Positions 7,977 through 17,287 of a stretch of DNA of 42,820 bases are shown piece after piece. The translations under genes were made by a program, and so were the position numbers. Location of the stretch: contig JANQED010000188.1 in assembly GCA_028278545.1 (NCBI GenBank), positions 1 through 42,820 on the forward strand, written 5' to 3'. The notes under the pieces were generated by a model. The model did no database searches. It was not told the DNA's origin and saw nothing but the letters and a program-made list of their open reading frames with translations. Each line of letters opens with the position of its first letter. Within the stretch, counting starts at the first letter, position 1. The stretch comes from Anaerolineales bacterium (GTDB lineage: Bacteria > Chloroflexota > Anaerolineae > Anaerolineales > UBA11858).

Positions 7977-9173
7977 ATGAAAATCGGGGTCGTGCTTGGG
8001 GAGCAGCCGCCTGAATTGGGCGGTGCCTATACCATCCAACTGGATATTTTCGAATCATTTTTAGACCTGGTTCATGAAAGCAAGCACGACTTTGTCGTCT
8101 TCGCTAATTTTCGGCACGTGGAGTATCTAGACATCATTAAATCGGCAGGCGCCCATCCAATCCATTATCCATCGCCCACTTTGGTCGAGCGTTTTGTGAT
8201 GATGTTGAAGCGCGAATTCCCTATCGCTCGCAAACGCTTGAAAAGGGCGACCCGCCTCGAGCGACTGGCGATGGCTGCCAAGGTGGATTTTGTTTGGTTC
8301 ATCAGTGAAGGACCGGTGATGATGGATTTGCCCTATCTCACCGTAGTCTGGGATCTCCAACATCGCACCATGCCCTGGTTTCCTGAGGTGAGCAGCCAGG
8401 GGATTTGGGATATGAGAGAAGATTCCTTGGCCTGGTTTTTGCGCCGGGCGTCGAGAATCATCGTTGGCACCGAAGCCGGTCGACAAGATATCTTGCGGTG
8501 TTATCAAATTTCAGCGGATCGCTTCAAGGTGCTGCCGCACCCGACGCCTGGTTTTGTCCTCTCTGCAGCGACAGAATCTGCTGACCAGTTGTTGGCGAAA
8601 TACAGCTTGCCTGAAGGTTATCTGTTCTATCCCGCACAATTTTGGCCGCACAAAAACCATGCCAGCTTACTGAAAGCGCTCCAAGTTTTGCGAGAGGAAT
8701 TCGATTTAGTTCTCCCGGTTGTATTTGTAGGCTCTGATCGGGGAAACCGGCCTTATATCGAAGGGCTGATTTCCCAATTGGAACTGGATGATCAGGTGCA
8801 TCTCCTGGGATTTGTTCCTGATGATGAATTGATCGCGCTCTATCAAAGCGCTTTGGCCTTGATCTACACTAGCTTTGGGGGACCAGAAAACCTGCCACCC
8901 TTGGAGGCCTTTGCTCTAGGCTGCCCGGTCGTTGCCGCTGATATCCCCGGCGCAGAAGAGCAGCTTGGAGATACCGCGTTGCTCGTTGATCCTGGCGACC
9001 CTGGACGGATAGCTGCCGCAATTCACAAGCTTTACCATGATCCCGAGTTGAGAGATTCCCTCGTCGCCAAAGGGTTGCAGCGCGCTGCTCAATGGACTGG
9101 GGCCGATTATGTGAGAGGGGTTTTTGAGATATTCGATGAGTTCGAGTCGGTCCGTTTTGCTTGGGGGAAATAG
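7977..9173 (+). CDS. GT4-family glycosyltransferase
   Basis: 398 residues from ATG 7977, preceded by GGAGG at 7962-7966 with a 10-base spacer; the GTG at 7968 is too close to that site. The N-terminal domain starts MKIGVVLGEQPPELGGAY. The C-terminal domain contains FYPAQFWPHKNHASLLKAL near 215, GFVPDDELIALYQSA near 282 and the donor site GGPENLPPLEAFALGCPVV, followed by DIPGAEEQLG. This is the mannosyltransferase-like branch of GT4, but the sugar cannot be assigned. It is the first of a run of more GC-rich genes and ends one base before the GTG of the next gene. Confidence 0.92.
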   Translation: MKIGVVLGEQPPELGGAYTIQLDIFESFLDLVHESKHDFVVFANFRHVEYLDIIKSAGAHPIHYPSPTLVERFVMMLKREFPIARKRLKRATRLERLAMAAKVDFVWFISEGPVMMDLPYLTVVWDLQHRTMPWFPEVSSQGIWDMREDSLAWFLRRASRIIVGTEAGRQDILRCYQISADRFKVLPHPTPGFVLSAATESADQLLAKYSLPEGYLFYPAQFWPHKNHASLLKALQVLREEFDLVLPVVFVGSDRGNRPYIEGLISQLELDDQVHLLGFVPDDELIALYQSALALIYTSFGGPENLPPLEAFALGCPVVAADIPGAEEQLGDTALLVDPGDPGRIAAAIHKLYHDPELRDSLVAKGLQRAAQWTGADYVRGVFEIFDEFESVRFAWGK

Positions 9174-9174
9174 G

Positions 9175-10209
9175 GTGGGAAAATTGCGCGTTTCTCACCA
9201 GGCTGTCATCGCTTTAGTCCTGGCATCAGCAATTGGAATGGCCATTGTTTACGTCAATGTAATGACCTACGATCCGGTGTTGACGCCTGAAACCGGGTAT
9301 TCTGACACACAGGACTATATTTCGCTCTATCGGGGAGAGACCGCCAGCGGCATTCGAGCCTTTCGCCCTCTGGTGCCCTGGCTTGCTCGGCTTGTTCCAG
9401 ATTTTCCCGCCTCGATATTCGATACCGGTCGTGATGTATCGCGGGAATTACAGATTGTTCTGAAATTTGGGGCGGTCAACTATCTCTTTTTAGTGGCGGC
9501 CTCATTGACTTTATTCGAATTGCAGCGCTCTCTTGGCCTGGATGGATGGGCGAGCTTGTTGGGCATGGCGCTCTTTTTGAGCCTGCCCACGGTCGTCCGC
9601 AGCGCGGGTTTGCCCATGACCGATACGGCATTTTATTTCTTCTTCTGCCTTGCCCTATGGGCTGTTTTGAAGCGCAACTGGGCTGTTTTGCTGGCGGCCT
9701 CAACTTTGGGTGTCATGGCGAAAGAGCTTGCCTTGCTCGTGATGCCGCTGATATTGCTCACAAAATGCTCCTGGAAAACCAGGCTGCGCTTGTTGTTGGC
9801 GGTTCTGCCGGCGCTATTTGTGGTTATACTCTTGCGGTTTTGGATGCCGGCGATCAATTTGGCTTCTGGTTGGGATGATGGCTATCTATCGGGGTCGATT
9901 CTAGGTTTGACCGGGTATCAGCTCCGTTGGCTGTTCTCCGCCAGTGGGCTTGTGGACATGTTCATGGCCTTCACATTAGCATGGCCTTTGGCAATTTATG
10001 CCTTGGTCGTGGGCGATGTGCCCGATACACTGCGCTCGTGGATTTATTTGTTGCCGATTGTTATCCTGGGCGTTCTTCTCGGGGCCGGAAATCTAAGTCG
10101 TTCGACTGTGGCGGCATTTCCGGTAATCATCCCATTGGCTGCAATTGGTTTGCAGAGGCTGTCACGTTTAGGGGGTCGGGATGATTGGGCTTCGACACAT
10201 GCCTCGTAA
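9175..10209 (+). CDS. Polytopic membrane protein, GT-C-like
   Basis: 344 residues from GTG 9175; the frame extends to 9124 inside the previous gene, but GTG 9175 follows the G-rich stretch TTGGGGGAAA and leaves only one base between genes. There is an N-terminal helix (VIALVLASAIGMAIVYV), then a polar loop with YSDTQDYISLYRGE and IRAFRPLVPWLARL, then about eight further hydrophobic helices. An acidic first loop followed by many helices is the layout of GT-C glycosyltransferases that use polyprenyl-phosphate sugars, so it may add a side-chain sugar on the outer face. A polymerase-like role is the alternative. It overlaps the next gene by 29 bases. Confidence 0.7.
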   Translation: MGKLRVSHQAVIALVLASAIGMAIVYVNVMTYDPVLTPETGYSDTQDYISLYRGETASGIRAFRPLVPWLARLVPDFPASIFDTGRDVSRELQIVLKFGAVNYLFLVAASLTLFELQRSLGLDGWASLLGMALFLSLPTVVRSAGLPMTDTAFYFFFCLALWAVLKRNWAVLLAASTLGVMAKELALLVMPLILLTKCSWKTRLRLLLAVLPALFVVILLRFWMPAINLASGWDDGYLSGSILGLTGYQLRWLFSASGLVDMFMAFTLAWPLAIYALVVGDVPDTLRSWIYLLPIVILGVLLGAGNLSRSTVAAFPVIIPLAAIGLQRLSRLGGRDDWASTHAS

Positions 10210-11365
10210 ACTCCTCATCGTCACCAATATTCCCAGTCCGTACAGGTTACATCTTTTTGAGCATCTCAATGCCCAGGCAGATCAGCGTCAAATTGATATG
10301 GAGGTCTGGTTCCTGGCGACCAATGAAAGGGGGCGTCATTGGCCTTATGATCCGTCTCTCTGCAAGTTTCCCCATCGTGTTCTTCCGGGAATTCACCCCC
10401 GCCTCTTTGGTCAAGAACAGCATATCAACCCTTCCGCTTGGTGGGGAGTCTTGGGGCAATCACCAACATGGTTGCTCTTGGGGGGCGCCTGGCACTTTCC
10501 CACGATTGCCGGCCTGGCTCTGCTCGGCTCATTTTATCGTGGGAATAAGAGCATCATTTTTCATCTGGAAGCCAATTATCACTTCACATCCCATCCAAGA
10601 GGCTTGTTCGCGCTGTTGCGAAAGCTGGTCCTGAAGCAGGCCCATGCTTATGCTGTGCCTGGTGAGATTGCTCGAACTACGATCACCGATTACTGGGGCA
10701 TTGCAGAACCCACATTTGTCTCGCTGCCCAATGTGGTTGATGAAGAAATTTACCGACTGTCGGTGAATAGGGCACACCAAACTCGAGATGAATTGCGAAC
10801 GGCAATGGATATTGCACCCTTAGATCGGCTGATCCTCTTCCCTGCTAGGCTGGTAGATGCTTTAAAAGGTAATATCAACTTCCTGAAGGAATTTGCGCGC
10901 TTGGAGCATGCCCACATCCATGTCTTCTTGGTCGGAGATGGCCCTGACTATCACAAGATCAGGCAGCTATTCAATGACGACAATCGCGTTCATCTGTTGG
11001 GCTATCAAGAGCATGACCGCATGATTGAGCTTTTTGCCATGGCTGACCTCCTGGCGCTGCCTTCATTCAAGGACCCCAACCCTCTTTCGTTGATCGAAGG
11101 TTTGTGGGCTGGGCTGCCGATTTTGGGTTCCGTGGGATGTGGCAATTGGCCTGAGACGATAGAGCCTGGGAAGAATGGCTGGTTGGTGAATCCAAAACAT
11201 CCAGACGAAATCTATCGTGCGCTCAGGGAATTTGCCGAGATGACCCAGAGCCAGCTAGATCAATTCGGGCTTCGTTCGCTTGAAATTGCCCGCGAACGCT
11301 TCGAAACAGAGGGTGTTGTGTCTCATTTTTTAGATGAGTTGGAAGTGTTGCAACCCGCTCGCTGA
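10181..11365 (+). CDS. GT4-family glycosyltransferase
   Basis: 394 residues. ATG 10181 has GGGGG five bases upstream; ATG 10199 (MPRKLLIVTNIPSPYR) is a possible shorter start. The domain order is the usual GT-B pair. The second domain has LFPARLVDALKGN near 215, VFLVGDGPDYHKI near 247, LLGYQEHDRMIELFAMADL and the donor site FKDPNPLSLIEGLWAGLPIL, in which the first Glu of the E-x7-E motif is replaced by Asp. A hydrophobic patch around residues 85-125 could dock on the membrane. It overlaps the upstream membrane protein and lies three bases before the next gene. Confidence 0.88.
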   Translation: MIGLRHMPRKLLIVTNIPSPYRLHLFEHLNAQADQRQIDMEVWFLATNERGRHWPYDPSLCKFPHRVLPGIHPRLFGQEQHINPSAWWGVLGQSPTWLLLGGAWHFPTIAGLALLGSFYRGNKSIIFHLEANYHFTSHPRGLFALLRKLVLKQAHAYAVPGEIARTTITDYWGIAEPTFVSLPNVVDEEIYRLSVNRAHQTRDELRTAMDIAPLDRLILFPARLVDALKGNINFLKEFARLEHAHIHVFLVGDGPDYHKIRQLFNDDNRVHLLGYQEHDRMIELFAMADLLALPSFKDPNPLSLIEGLWAGLPILGSVGCGNWPETIEPGKNGWLVNPKHPDEIYRALREFAEMTQSQLDQFGLRSLEIARERFETEGVVSHFLDELEVLQPAR

Positions 11366-11368
11366 TTC

Positions 11369-12559
11369 ATGCAGAAGCTCGAGCGCGCCCTCTTTGTCGG
11401 AACATATTTCCCTGGATCATCCTCAGACAACCCGGCCTTTTCTCATGCTGCCAACAGCTTCCAGGAGAAACTTATTGCTGCCCTTCAGTCTCAGGGGATG
11501 ACTCACGTGGCAGCGCTGAGCATCTACCCGGCCTCACGCTTTCCCCAGGGGCCTGTTTGGTATTCCGGACACACACAGCAGGATTCATCCGCGGGGCTTT
11601 GGGTCCGCTGTGTGCCCTATCTTAATCTCCTGGGTGTCAAGCCATTCGCTCAGTTTCTTTCGATGCTGTTTGGGGTACTGAGTTGGGCGCGAAAACTGGC
11701 CTGGCGACCTCAAGCCGTTGTTGTTTACAACCCCGTTCAGCGTTGGACGATTCCGGCTTTGATTGCTGCCCGGCTGTATGAAGCCCCCAGTGTCTGCATT
11801 GCGGCTGATGTACAATCCATTGAGCGCAGCCAGGGCTTAGTCCATTTTCTGATGCATAAGGCGCGTGCTTACTGGTTGCGGAAGTTTGCTGGGGTGGTGG
11901 TGCTTTCCGGGTTGGTGGCTGAAGAGTTCCTCTCCCCAAACCAATCCTGGATGCATCTCGAAGGGGGCGTTTCTCCAAATGATTTCCAACTCTCATCCGA
12001 TGCCAGGCCGCTCACCCATCTTTATTACGCCGGAACCCTTAGTGTGGGTAGCGGAGTAAAGCTCTTATTAGAGGCATTTGATTTGTTGCCTGAGGAATAT
12101 CAACTGATGATCACCGGCAATGGGCCTCTGGTGGACTTGGTCAGTAGCGCGGCCGCTTCAAGTTCTCGGCTAAGCTATTTGGGGGTTGTTTCGCGCGAGG
12201 AGCAATTAAGTTTATTGCATCAGGCGGGGATTTTAATCAATCCGCGCTTAACCTCTCTGCCTGAAAATCGCTACAATTTTCCTTCCAAATTGTTGGATTA
12301 TCTGGCTTCGGGTAGACCTGTTATCTCAACCTTGACAGCCGATTTGGCCGCCGAGTATGCTGATCTAGTGCATGTTTGTGAACAAGAAAACCCTCGGGCG
12401 TTGGCCTCAACAATAACGAAAGTTGCCTCGCTTGATCCAAAAGAGGTCGAGAGACGGCGCATCCGGGCCCATCAGAAGGTCGTCACTCAAAAGAGTTGGG
12501 CCTTGCAGGGAAAGCGGTTGTACGAGTTTATTTGCAGCGAGGCAATCCATTCCAGATGA
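11369..12559 (+). CDS. GT4-family glycosyltransferase
   Basis: 396 residues. It opens with ALFVGTYFPGSSSDNPAFS. The C-terminal domain has LYYAGTLSVGSGVKLLLEAF near 226, ITGNGPLVDLV, YLGVVSREEQLSLLHQAG and INPRLTSLPENRYNFPSKLL, then DYLASGRPVIST. The site near 305 (YNFPSKLLDYLASGRPV) is the variant seen in WbuB-like and fucosamine-type transferases rather than the E-x7-E type. Its TGA overlaps the ATG of the next gene as ATGA (12556-12559), so the two are coupled. Confidence 0.88.
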   Translation: MQKLERALFVGTYFPGSSSDNPAFSHAANSFQEKLIAALQSQGMTHVAALSIYPASRFPQGPVWYSGHTQQDSSAGLWVRCVPYLNLLGVKPFAQFLSMLFGVLSWARKLAWRPQAVVVYNPVQRWTIPALIAARLYEAPSVCIAADVQSIERSQGLVHFLMHKARAYWLRKFAGVVVLSGLVAEEFLSPNQSWMHLEGGVSPNDFQLSSDARPLTHLYYAGTLSVGSGVKLLLEAFDLLPEEYQLMITGNGPLVDLVSSAAASSSRLSYLGVVSREEQLSLLHQAGILINPRLTSLPENRYNFPSKLLDYLASGRPVISTLTADLAAEYADLVHVCEQENPRALASTITKVASLDPKEVERRRIRAHQKVVTQKSWALQGKRLYEFICSEAIHSR

Positions 12560-13683
12560 AAATAGCCATTGATTGCACCGCGCCGGTCTTTGGCGGTGGG
12601 GTTACCTGGATGCGCGAATTAGTGCCGCGCCTGTGCGAGCTATCTCCTGACGATCGGTTCTACATTCTAATCAAGCCTGAATTTCGTTGGATCGAATCTC
12701 TATTGCCCGAAAATGGGGTTTGTATTCTCTTGAGGCTGCCGAGGAGATTTCAGGCAGTCTGGCGGCTTGGCTGGCAGCAGTTTGTCCTACCCATTTGGCT
12801 GAAAACGAAAGCTATTGACCTATTCGTCGCCCCGTACGATACTGCTCCGCTGCTTGATAGAAGGAAGATGATTTTGGGGATTCAAAACGCCAGCCCATAC
12901 TGGGGGCCATCGGCAAGCACTCTTGGGGGGCGGGCCAGGGCTTGGCTGATACGCTGGTTGTCCAGGAAGTCCGCCCAGAAAGCAGAGCGCGTCTTTTTTG
13001 TCTCCCGCTGGGCTCAGGAGCAAATTGGGGACAGGCTTGGGTTATCGGATGATAAGAGGGCAGTGGTGTGTAACGGTGTCTCGGAGGCCTTCGTGCCAGC
13101 CAATTCAGCACATGGAAGCGATCCCTATATCCTGGCGGTGGGTAGTATCTATGTTTATAAGGATTATGAGACTTTGATCGACGCGTTAGGTGTGTTGATT
13201 TCGCAGGGACTTGAGACTCTTCGATTGGTCATTGCCGGGGGGATATTCGATCTGCCCTATTATCAAAGGTTGCTCTCGCGCTTGGATGCATCTGGGATTG
13301 CCGATAGCGTAGAGTTTGTAACGACCCATTTGCAAGAAGAGATCGTCGAGCTGTATCAATTTGCTGCATTGGTGGTTTTACCTTCGCAGGTCGAGACGTT
13401 TGGGTTGCCTTTAGTGGAGGCGATGGCATGTGGCGTGCCGGTTGTGGCTTCAGATATCCCCGTTGCGCGCGAAGTGTGCGTTGATGCTGCCCTTTATTAC
13501 ACCTTGGGCGATGTTGATTCCCTGGTTGAGCAAATCAGGGAGATCATTGAAAATGACAGCCTAGTTGCCAAGCTTGTTGAACTTGGCCTGGTGCGCGCCA
13601 GGGAGTTTTCCTGGGTCCATGCCGCGCAGCAGGCTCAGCAAATATTGAATGGATCATATGAAACAAATCATGCAGTCTTATAG
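12556..13683 (+). CDS. GT4-family glycosyltransferase
   Basis: 375 residues from ATG 12556 in the ATGA overlap; the open frame further upstream lies within the previous gene. It begins MKIAIDCTAPVFGGGVTWMR. Later motifs are RVFFVSRWAQEQI near 150, ILAVGSIYVYKDYETLIDAL near 193, and the donor site SQVETFGLPLVEAMACGVPV with E and E spaced for E-x7-E, followed by SDIPVAREV. This is the mannosyltransferase (WbdA/MtfA-like) branch of GT4. It overlaps the following oxidoreductase by 26 bases. Confidence 0.92.
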   Translation: MKIAIDCTAPVFGGGVTWMRELVPRLCELSPDDRFYILIKPEFRWIESLLPENGVCILLRLPRRFQAVWRLGWQQFVLPIWLKTKAIDLFVAPYDTAPLLDRRKMILGIQNASPYWGPSASTLGGRARAWLIRWLSRKSAQKAERVFFVSRWAQEQIGDRLGLSDDKRAVVCNGVSEAFVPANSAHGSDPYILAVGSIYVYKDYETLIDALGVLISQGLETLRLVIAGGIFDLPYYQRLLSRLDASGIADSVEFVTTHLQEEIVELYQFAALVVLPSQVETFGLPLVEAMACGVPVVASDIPVAREVCVDAALYYTLGDVDSLVEQIREIIENDSLVAKLVELGLVRAREFSWVHAAQQAQQILNGSYETNHAVL

Positions 13684-15856
13684 AAAAGGGGATCTGAGAA
13701 TTGTGGATGTCCCTGTGCACGAGGCGAAACCTGGGCATGTGTTGGTCAAGACTATGGCTTCCATGGTCAGCGTGGGCACTGAGAAATATATGCTGGAGAT
13801 GGGACGCAAGTCACTGGCGGGCAAGGCTATGGCTCGGCCAGATTTGGTGCGTCAGGTGATTGCTAAAGCGCAGGCTGAAGGGATCATGGAAGCCTGGCGG
13901 CAGGCTGTGGGCCGTCTGGATACACCGGTGCCATTGGGTTATTCGTCGTCGGGCGTGGTGATCGATGTGGGCGCAGGCGTAGAGGGTTTTGCCGTCGGAG
14001 ATCGGGTGGCCTGCACGGGCGCTGGCTTTGCCGGACATACTGAAGTTGCCTCCGTGCCCACGAATCTGTGTGTCCCTATCCCCCCTGAGGTGGATTTTGA
14101 TGCGGCTGCCTTTGTTGCTCTTGGCGGGATTGCCTTGCAGGCTGTGCGTATGGCTCAAGTTTCCTTCGGCGAGAGCGTTGTTGTCATCGGCCTGGGTTTG
14201 CTGGGACAGGTTGCCGTGCAGTTGTTGGCGGCGGCTGGCTGCCACGTCATCGGTATGGACCTGGATGCCGAAAAAGCGGCTTTAGCCGAAGAGCTCGGTG
14301 CTGAGGCGGTCGTAAGCGATTACGCAGCCCTGAGCGCCACCGTTCATCAGATGACTGCGGGGTTGGGCGTTGATGCGGTTATTATCCTAGCTGCTACCAC
14401 CAGCAATCAGCCGCTCGAACAGGCCGCCCACAATTGCCGTGAGCGCGGCCGGGTGGTGGCAGCTGGTTTGGTTGGCCTGGAGATTCCGCGCACACTCTTC
14501 TACGATAAAGAGCTAGATTTTGTAGTCTCACGCGGCTGGGGGCCTGGCTTGTATGACCCAGATTTTACCGATCGGGGAGCCAAATATCCTTTGGCTTATG
14601 CCCGCTGGACTGCGCAACGTAATATGGCCGAGTTTTTAGCTCAGGCCGCCAAAGGGGCTATCAGGGTCGATCCGCTGATCAGTCATCGGTTCCCTTTCGA
14701 GCAGGCTCTGGACGCGTATCAAATGATAGCGTCCGGCGAGGAGCCTTACCTGGGTGTTTTGTTGACCTATGAGGGTGACCCGGTGCTGGAGAGAAAGATT
14801 GTTTTGAACGAATCCGGCGGTCATCAGGCCGCTCGTCCTCGAACTGGATTAGCAAAACCTGTCGGGGTTGGTTTTATTGGAGCTGGTTTGTTCGCTCAGG
14901 GCACCTTGTTGCCGGCAATGAAGGGCATCCCGGGGCTTCATCATGTTGGGGTGGCGACATCGTCGGGGTTAAGTGCCCAACATACGGCTAAGAAGTTTGG
15001 TTTTGATTACTGTACGACTGACTATCAGGAGATTCTGAATGACCCCCAGGTCGATCTGGTATTTGTCCTCACCCAGCATGGTTCTCATAGCAGCCTGGTT
15101 AGCCAATCGCTCGAAGCGGGAAAGCACGTTTTTGTCGAAAAGCCCCTCGCGCTGACCGTCGAGCAGTTGAAAGATGTTTATCGCCAGGTTCGTCAGGCAG
15201 AGGATGCGGTTTTGATGGTGGGGTTCAATCGCCGTTTTTCATCTTTCACAGTATGGCAAAAAGGCCACTTTAGCGAAGTCGCTGAACCGCTCAGCGTGGT
15301 TTGCACTGTGAACGCCGGGATGGTCCCGGCAGACCACTGGGTGCGCGATCCTATTGCCGGCGGCGGGCGGATTATCGGTGAAGTCTGCCATTTTGTTGAT
15401 CTGATCCAATTTCTAACTGGCTCGTTGCCTGTGCGGGTGTTCGCTGAGACGTTCGGTGCGGGAGCTTATAAAATCTGCGATAATGTGACGATCACTTTGA
15501 AGATGGCGGATGGGTCTTTGGGGACAATTAATTACGTCTCCGGAGGTGATAAACGCCATCCCCGCGAGCGTGTTGAGATCATCGGCGGGGGCGGTGTTGG
15601 TGTGATCGACAATTTCCAGGCGGCTAGGATTACCCGCGGTGGGCGAGTTAAGCGCAAGCGGAACTGGTTGAGTGTGGACCGAGGGCACAACGGCGAAATT
15701 CGGGCTCTGGTGGATAGCATTCGAAATGGCGATCACCCCCCCGTGGCCTTTGAAGAGTATCTTTGCACCACCCTGGCGACCTTTGCGATCGAAGAGTCGC
15801 TCAAAACAGGACAGGCAGTGGACATCGATATCATCTCCTTAGAGGGTGGTGAGTAG
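13658..15856 (+). CDS. Two-domain oxidoreductase: zinc-type alcohol dehydrogenase fold fused to Gfo/Idh/MocA fold
   Basis: 732 residues from ATG 13658 (an ATG at 13649 is also possible). Residues 1-370 are a medium-chain dehydrogenase: GTEKYMLEMG, PLGYSSSGVVIDVG, GDRVACTGAGFAGH and the nucleotide-binding VVVIGLGLLGQVAVQLL near 170. Residues 400-732 are a Gfo/Idh/MocA oxidoreductase: VGFIGAGLFAQGTLL, VFVLTQHGSH, GKHVFVEKPLAL with the family EKP motif, and GEVCHFVDLIQF. Such fused proteins recur in polysaccharide loci and are thought to act on sugar nucleotides; the substrate is unknown. The fold pair implies two NAD(P)-linked redox steps on one polypeptide. Overlapping the GT4 before it, it belongs to the operon. 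Confidence 0.9.
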   Translation: MKQIMQSYRKGDLRIVDVPVHEAKPGHVLVKTMASMVSVGTEKYMLEMGRKSLAGKAMARPDLVRQVIAKAQAEGIMEAWRQAVGRLDTPVPLGYSSSGVVIDVGAGVEGFAVGDRVACTGAGFAGHTEVASVPTNLCVPIPPEVDFDAAAFVALGGIALQAVRMAQVSFGESVVVIGLGLLGQVAVQLLAAAGCHVIGMDLDAEKAALAEELGAEAVVSDYAALSATVHQMTAGLGVDAVIILAATTSNQPLEQAAHNCRERGRVVAAGLVGLEIPRTLFYDKELDFVVSRGWGPGLYDPDFTDRGAKYPLAYARWTAQRNMAEFLAQAAKGAIRVDPLISHRFPFEQALDAYQMIASGEEPYLGVLLTYEGDPVLERKIVLNESGGHQAARPRTGLAKPVGVGFIGAGLFAQGTLLPAMKGIPGLHHVGVATSSGLSAQHTAKKFGFDYCTTDYQEILNDPQVDLVFVLTQHGSHSSLVSQSLEAGKHVFVEKPLALTVEQLKDVYRQVRQAEDAVLMVGFNRRFSSFTVWQKGHFSEVAEPLSVVCTVNAGMVPADHWVRDPIAGGGRIIGEVCHFVDLIQFLTGSLPVRVFAETFGAGAYKICDNVTITLKMADGSLGTINYVSGGDKRHPRERVEIIGGGGVGVIDNFQAARITRGGRVKRKRNWLSVDRGHNGEIRALVDSIRNGDHPPVAFEEYLCTTLATFAIEESLKTGQAVDIDIISLEGGE

Positions 15857-15862
15857 ATCGAT

Positions 15863-17095
15863 ATGCGCATTCTGCTGTTGACGGCTTATTTCCCTCCCGA
15901 TACCGGTTCGGCGGCGCATCTCTTCTATGAATTGGGAGTGGAGCTGGTTGTACGAGGCTATCAGGTCACCGTGGTGACCAATATGCCCGGATACCATGCC
16001 CTGGAAGGCTTAGAGCGTTATCAGGGAAAATTGTTGTCCCGCGAAGCCGTTGACGGCATGGATGTGTACAGGGTGGCGTCCCTGCGTCTATCGCCGACTT
16101 CCATGATTGGCAGGGCCTTCTGGCAGTTTGGCATGGCGTTGACCTTTCTCGTCGTCAGCCTTTTTTTATCGAAACACGATGTTGTCCTGGTTTATTCGCC
16201 ACCCCTTACCCTGGGGTTGTCTGCCTTGGGGTTGAGATTGCTGCGGGGAACGCGATTCATCTTGAATGTCCAGGATTTGTTCCCTCAAAGCATCATTGAT
16301 CTGGGGCTATTGAATAACCCCACGATCATTCGATTTTTCGAAGGGATGGAGAGATTTGTCTACCGAAGCTCGAACCAAATCGTGGTTCATTCCGTGGGAA
16401 ACCAAGCCCATGTGGTCAGCCGGGGAGCGAAACCCGAAGTTGTGGAAGTCATCCCCAATTGGGTGGATACAGAATTCATCCAACCCGGGCCGCGGTTGAA
16501 CGAGTTCCGCGAATCCAATCACTTTGCGGATGAATTTTTGGTTTCTTTTGCGGGCGTCCTGGGATATTCTCAAGACTTGGATGTTATTTTGGAAGCCGCC
16601 GAAGAATTGAGTGAATATCCAGATATCCATTGGGTTTTGGTCGGAGATGGTGTCGAAAAGGATCGCACGCAGACCAAGGCCGAGGAAATGGGGCTGACAG
16701 ATTGTGTGCACTTCTATCCTATGTTGCCTCGGCAGAAATATCCCACGGTTTTACATGCTTCGGATATTTGTCTGGCTACTTTGCGGGCAGAGGTCAAGAC
16801 CCCGGTCGTCCCTTCGAAGATACTCAGCATTATGGCTGCCGGTAAGCCGGTCATTGCCGCCATGGATTTGAGCGGGGATGCTCCCAGATTGATCGAAGCT
16901 GCCGAATGCGGCATCAATGTGAACCCGGGGGATACTCAGGCCTTGGCTGCTGCGGTGCTCCGCTTGTATAAGGATGAGCGATTGCGAGGTGCAATGGGGA
17001 CCAATGGCCGAGCCTATGCTGAAGAGCAACTCTCCTTGATCGCCTGTGTGTCACGTTATGAGTCGATGATCAAAAAAGTCGCCCAGCTAACCTAA
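15863..17095 (+). CDS. WbuB/WcaI-like GT4 glycosyltransferase
   Basis: 410 residues. The N-terminal domain carries the signature of this subgroup: MRILLLTAYFPPDTGSAAHL, GYQVTVVTNMPGY, hydrophobic helices near 90-130, and LNVQDLFPQSIIDLG. The C-terminal domain has VIPNWVDTEFIQPG near 200, GVLGYSQDLDVILEAAE, VLVGDGVEKD and VVPSKILSIMAAGKPVIA. WbuB acts on amino-deoxysugars such as N-acetyl-fucosamine, which would agree with the aminotransferase in this locus, but the donor is an inference. It is the last gene before the terminator at 17126-17170. Confidence 0.9.
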   Translation: MRILLLTAYFPPDTGSAAHLFYELGVELVVRGYQVTVVTNMPGYHALEGLERYQGKLLSREAVDGMDVYRVASLRLSPTSMIGRAFWQFGMALTFLVVSLFLSKHDVVLVYSPPLTLGLSALGLRLLRGTRFILNVQDLFPQSIIDLGLLNNPTIIRFFEGMERFVYRSSNQIVVHSVGNQAHVVSRGAKPEVVEVIPNWVDTEFIQPGPRLNEFRESNHFADEFLVSFAGVLGYSQDLDVILEAAEELSEYPDIHWVLVGDGVEKDRTQTKAEEMGLTDCVHFYPMLPRQKYPTVLHASDICLATLRAEVKTPVVPSKILSIMAAGKPVIAAMDLSGDAPRLIEAAECGINVNPGDTQALAAAVLRLYKDERLRGAMGTNGRAYAEEQLSLIACVSRYESMIKKVAQLT

Positions 17096-17125
17096 AACCA
17101 GAGAAAGTTGCTCCTGTAATTTTGT

Positions 17126-17170
17126 GGGGGCAGTTATCCGCGTATAAGTCGGATAGCTGCCCCCTTTTTT
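17126..17170 (+). terminator. Rho-independent terminator of the main glycan operon
   Basis: A 15-base arm at 17126-17140 (GGGGGCAGTTATCCG) pairs with 17150-17164 (CGGATAGCTGCCCCC); the only non-Watson-Crick position is a G-T wobble. The loop is nine bases and six T follow at 17165-17170. It lies 30 bases after the WbuB-like gene stop. Confidence 0.93.
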
Positions 17171-17208
17171 GTTGTTGGCGCGTTTTTATGTTCGTCCGGT
17201 CATCGCGG

Positions 17209-17237
17209 TTGGAAAATGTACCAATGAGCGGTAAAAT
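17209..17237 (+). promoter_or_regulatory. Probable sigma-70-type promoter of the epimerase / sugar-transferase unit
   Basis: TTGGAA (17209-17214) and TAAAAT (17232-17237) are 17 bases apart, just downstream of a terminator and about 50 bases before the epimerase start. TAAAAT is also the -10 element of the promoter at 28687-28716. Confidence 0.55.
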
Positions 17238-17248
17238 TCTATTTACCG
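17229..17248. promoter_or_regulatory. Perfect 7-base inverted repeat overlapping the -10 element
   Basis: CGGTAAA (17229-17235) is followed by six bases and by TTTACCG (17242-17248). The left arm contains part of the -10 hexamer TAAAAT. It could be an operator for a dimeric regulator or a hairpin at the 5' end of the transcript. Confidence 0.4.
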
Positions 17249-17287
17249 TTGTCATTGCAAGGCCGTGATTTAGATTTGGAGATCGGA

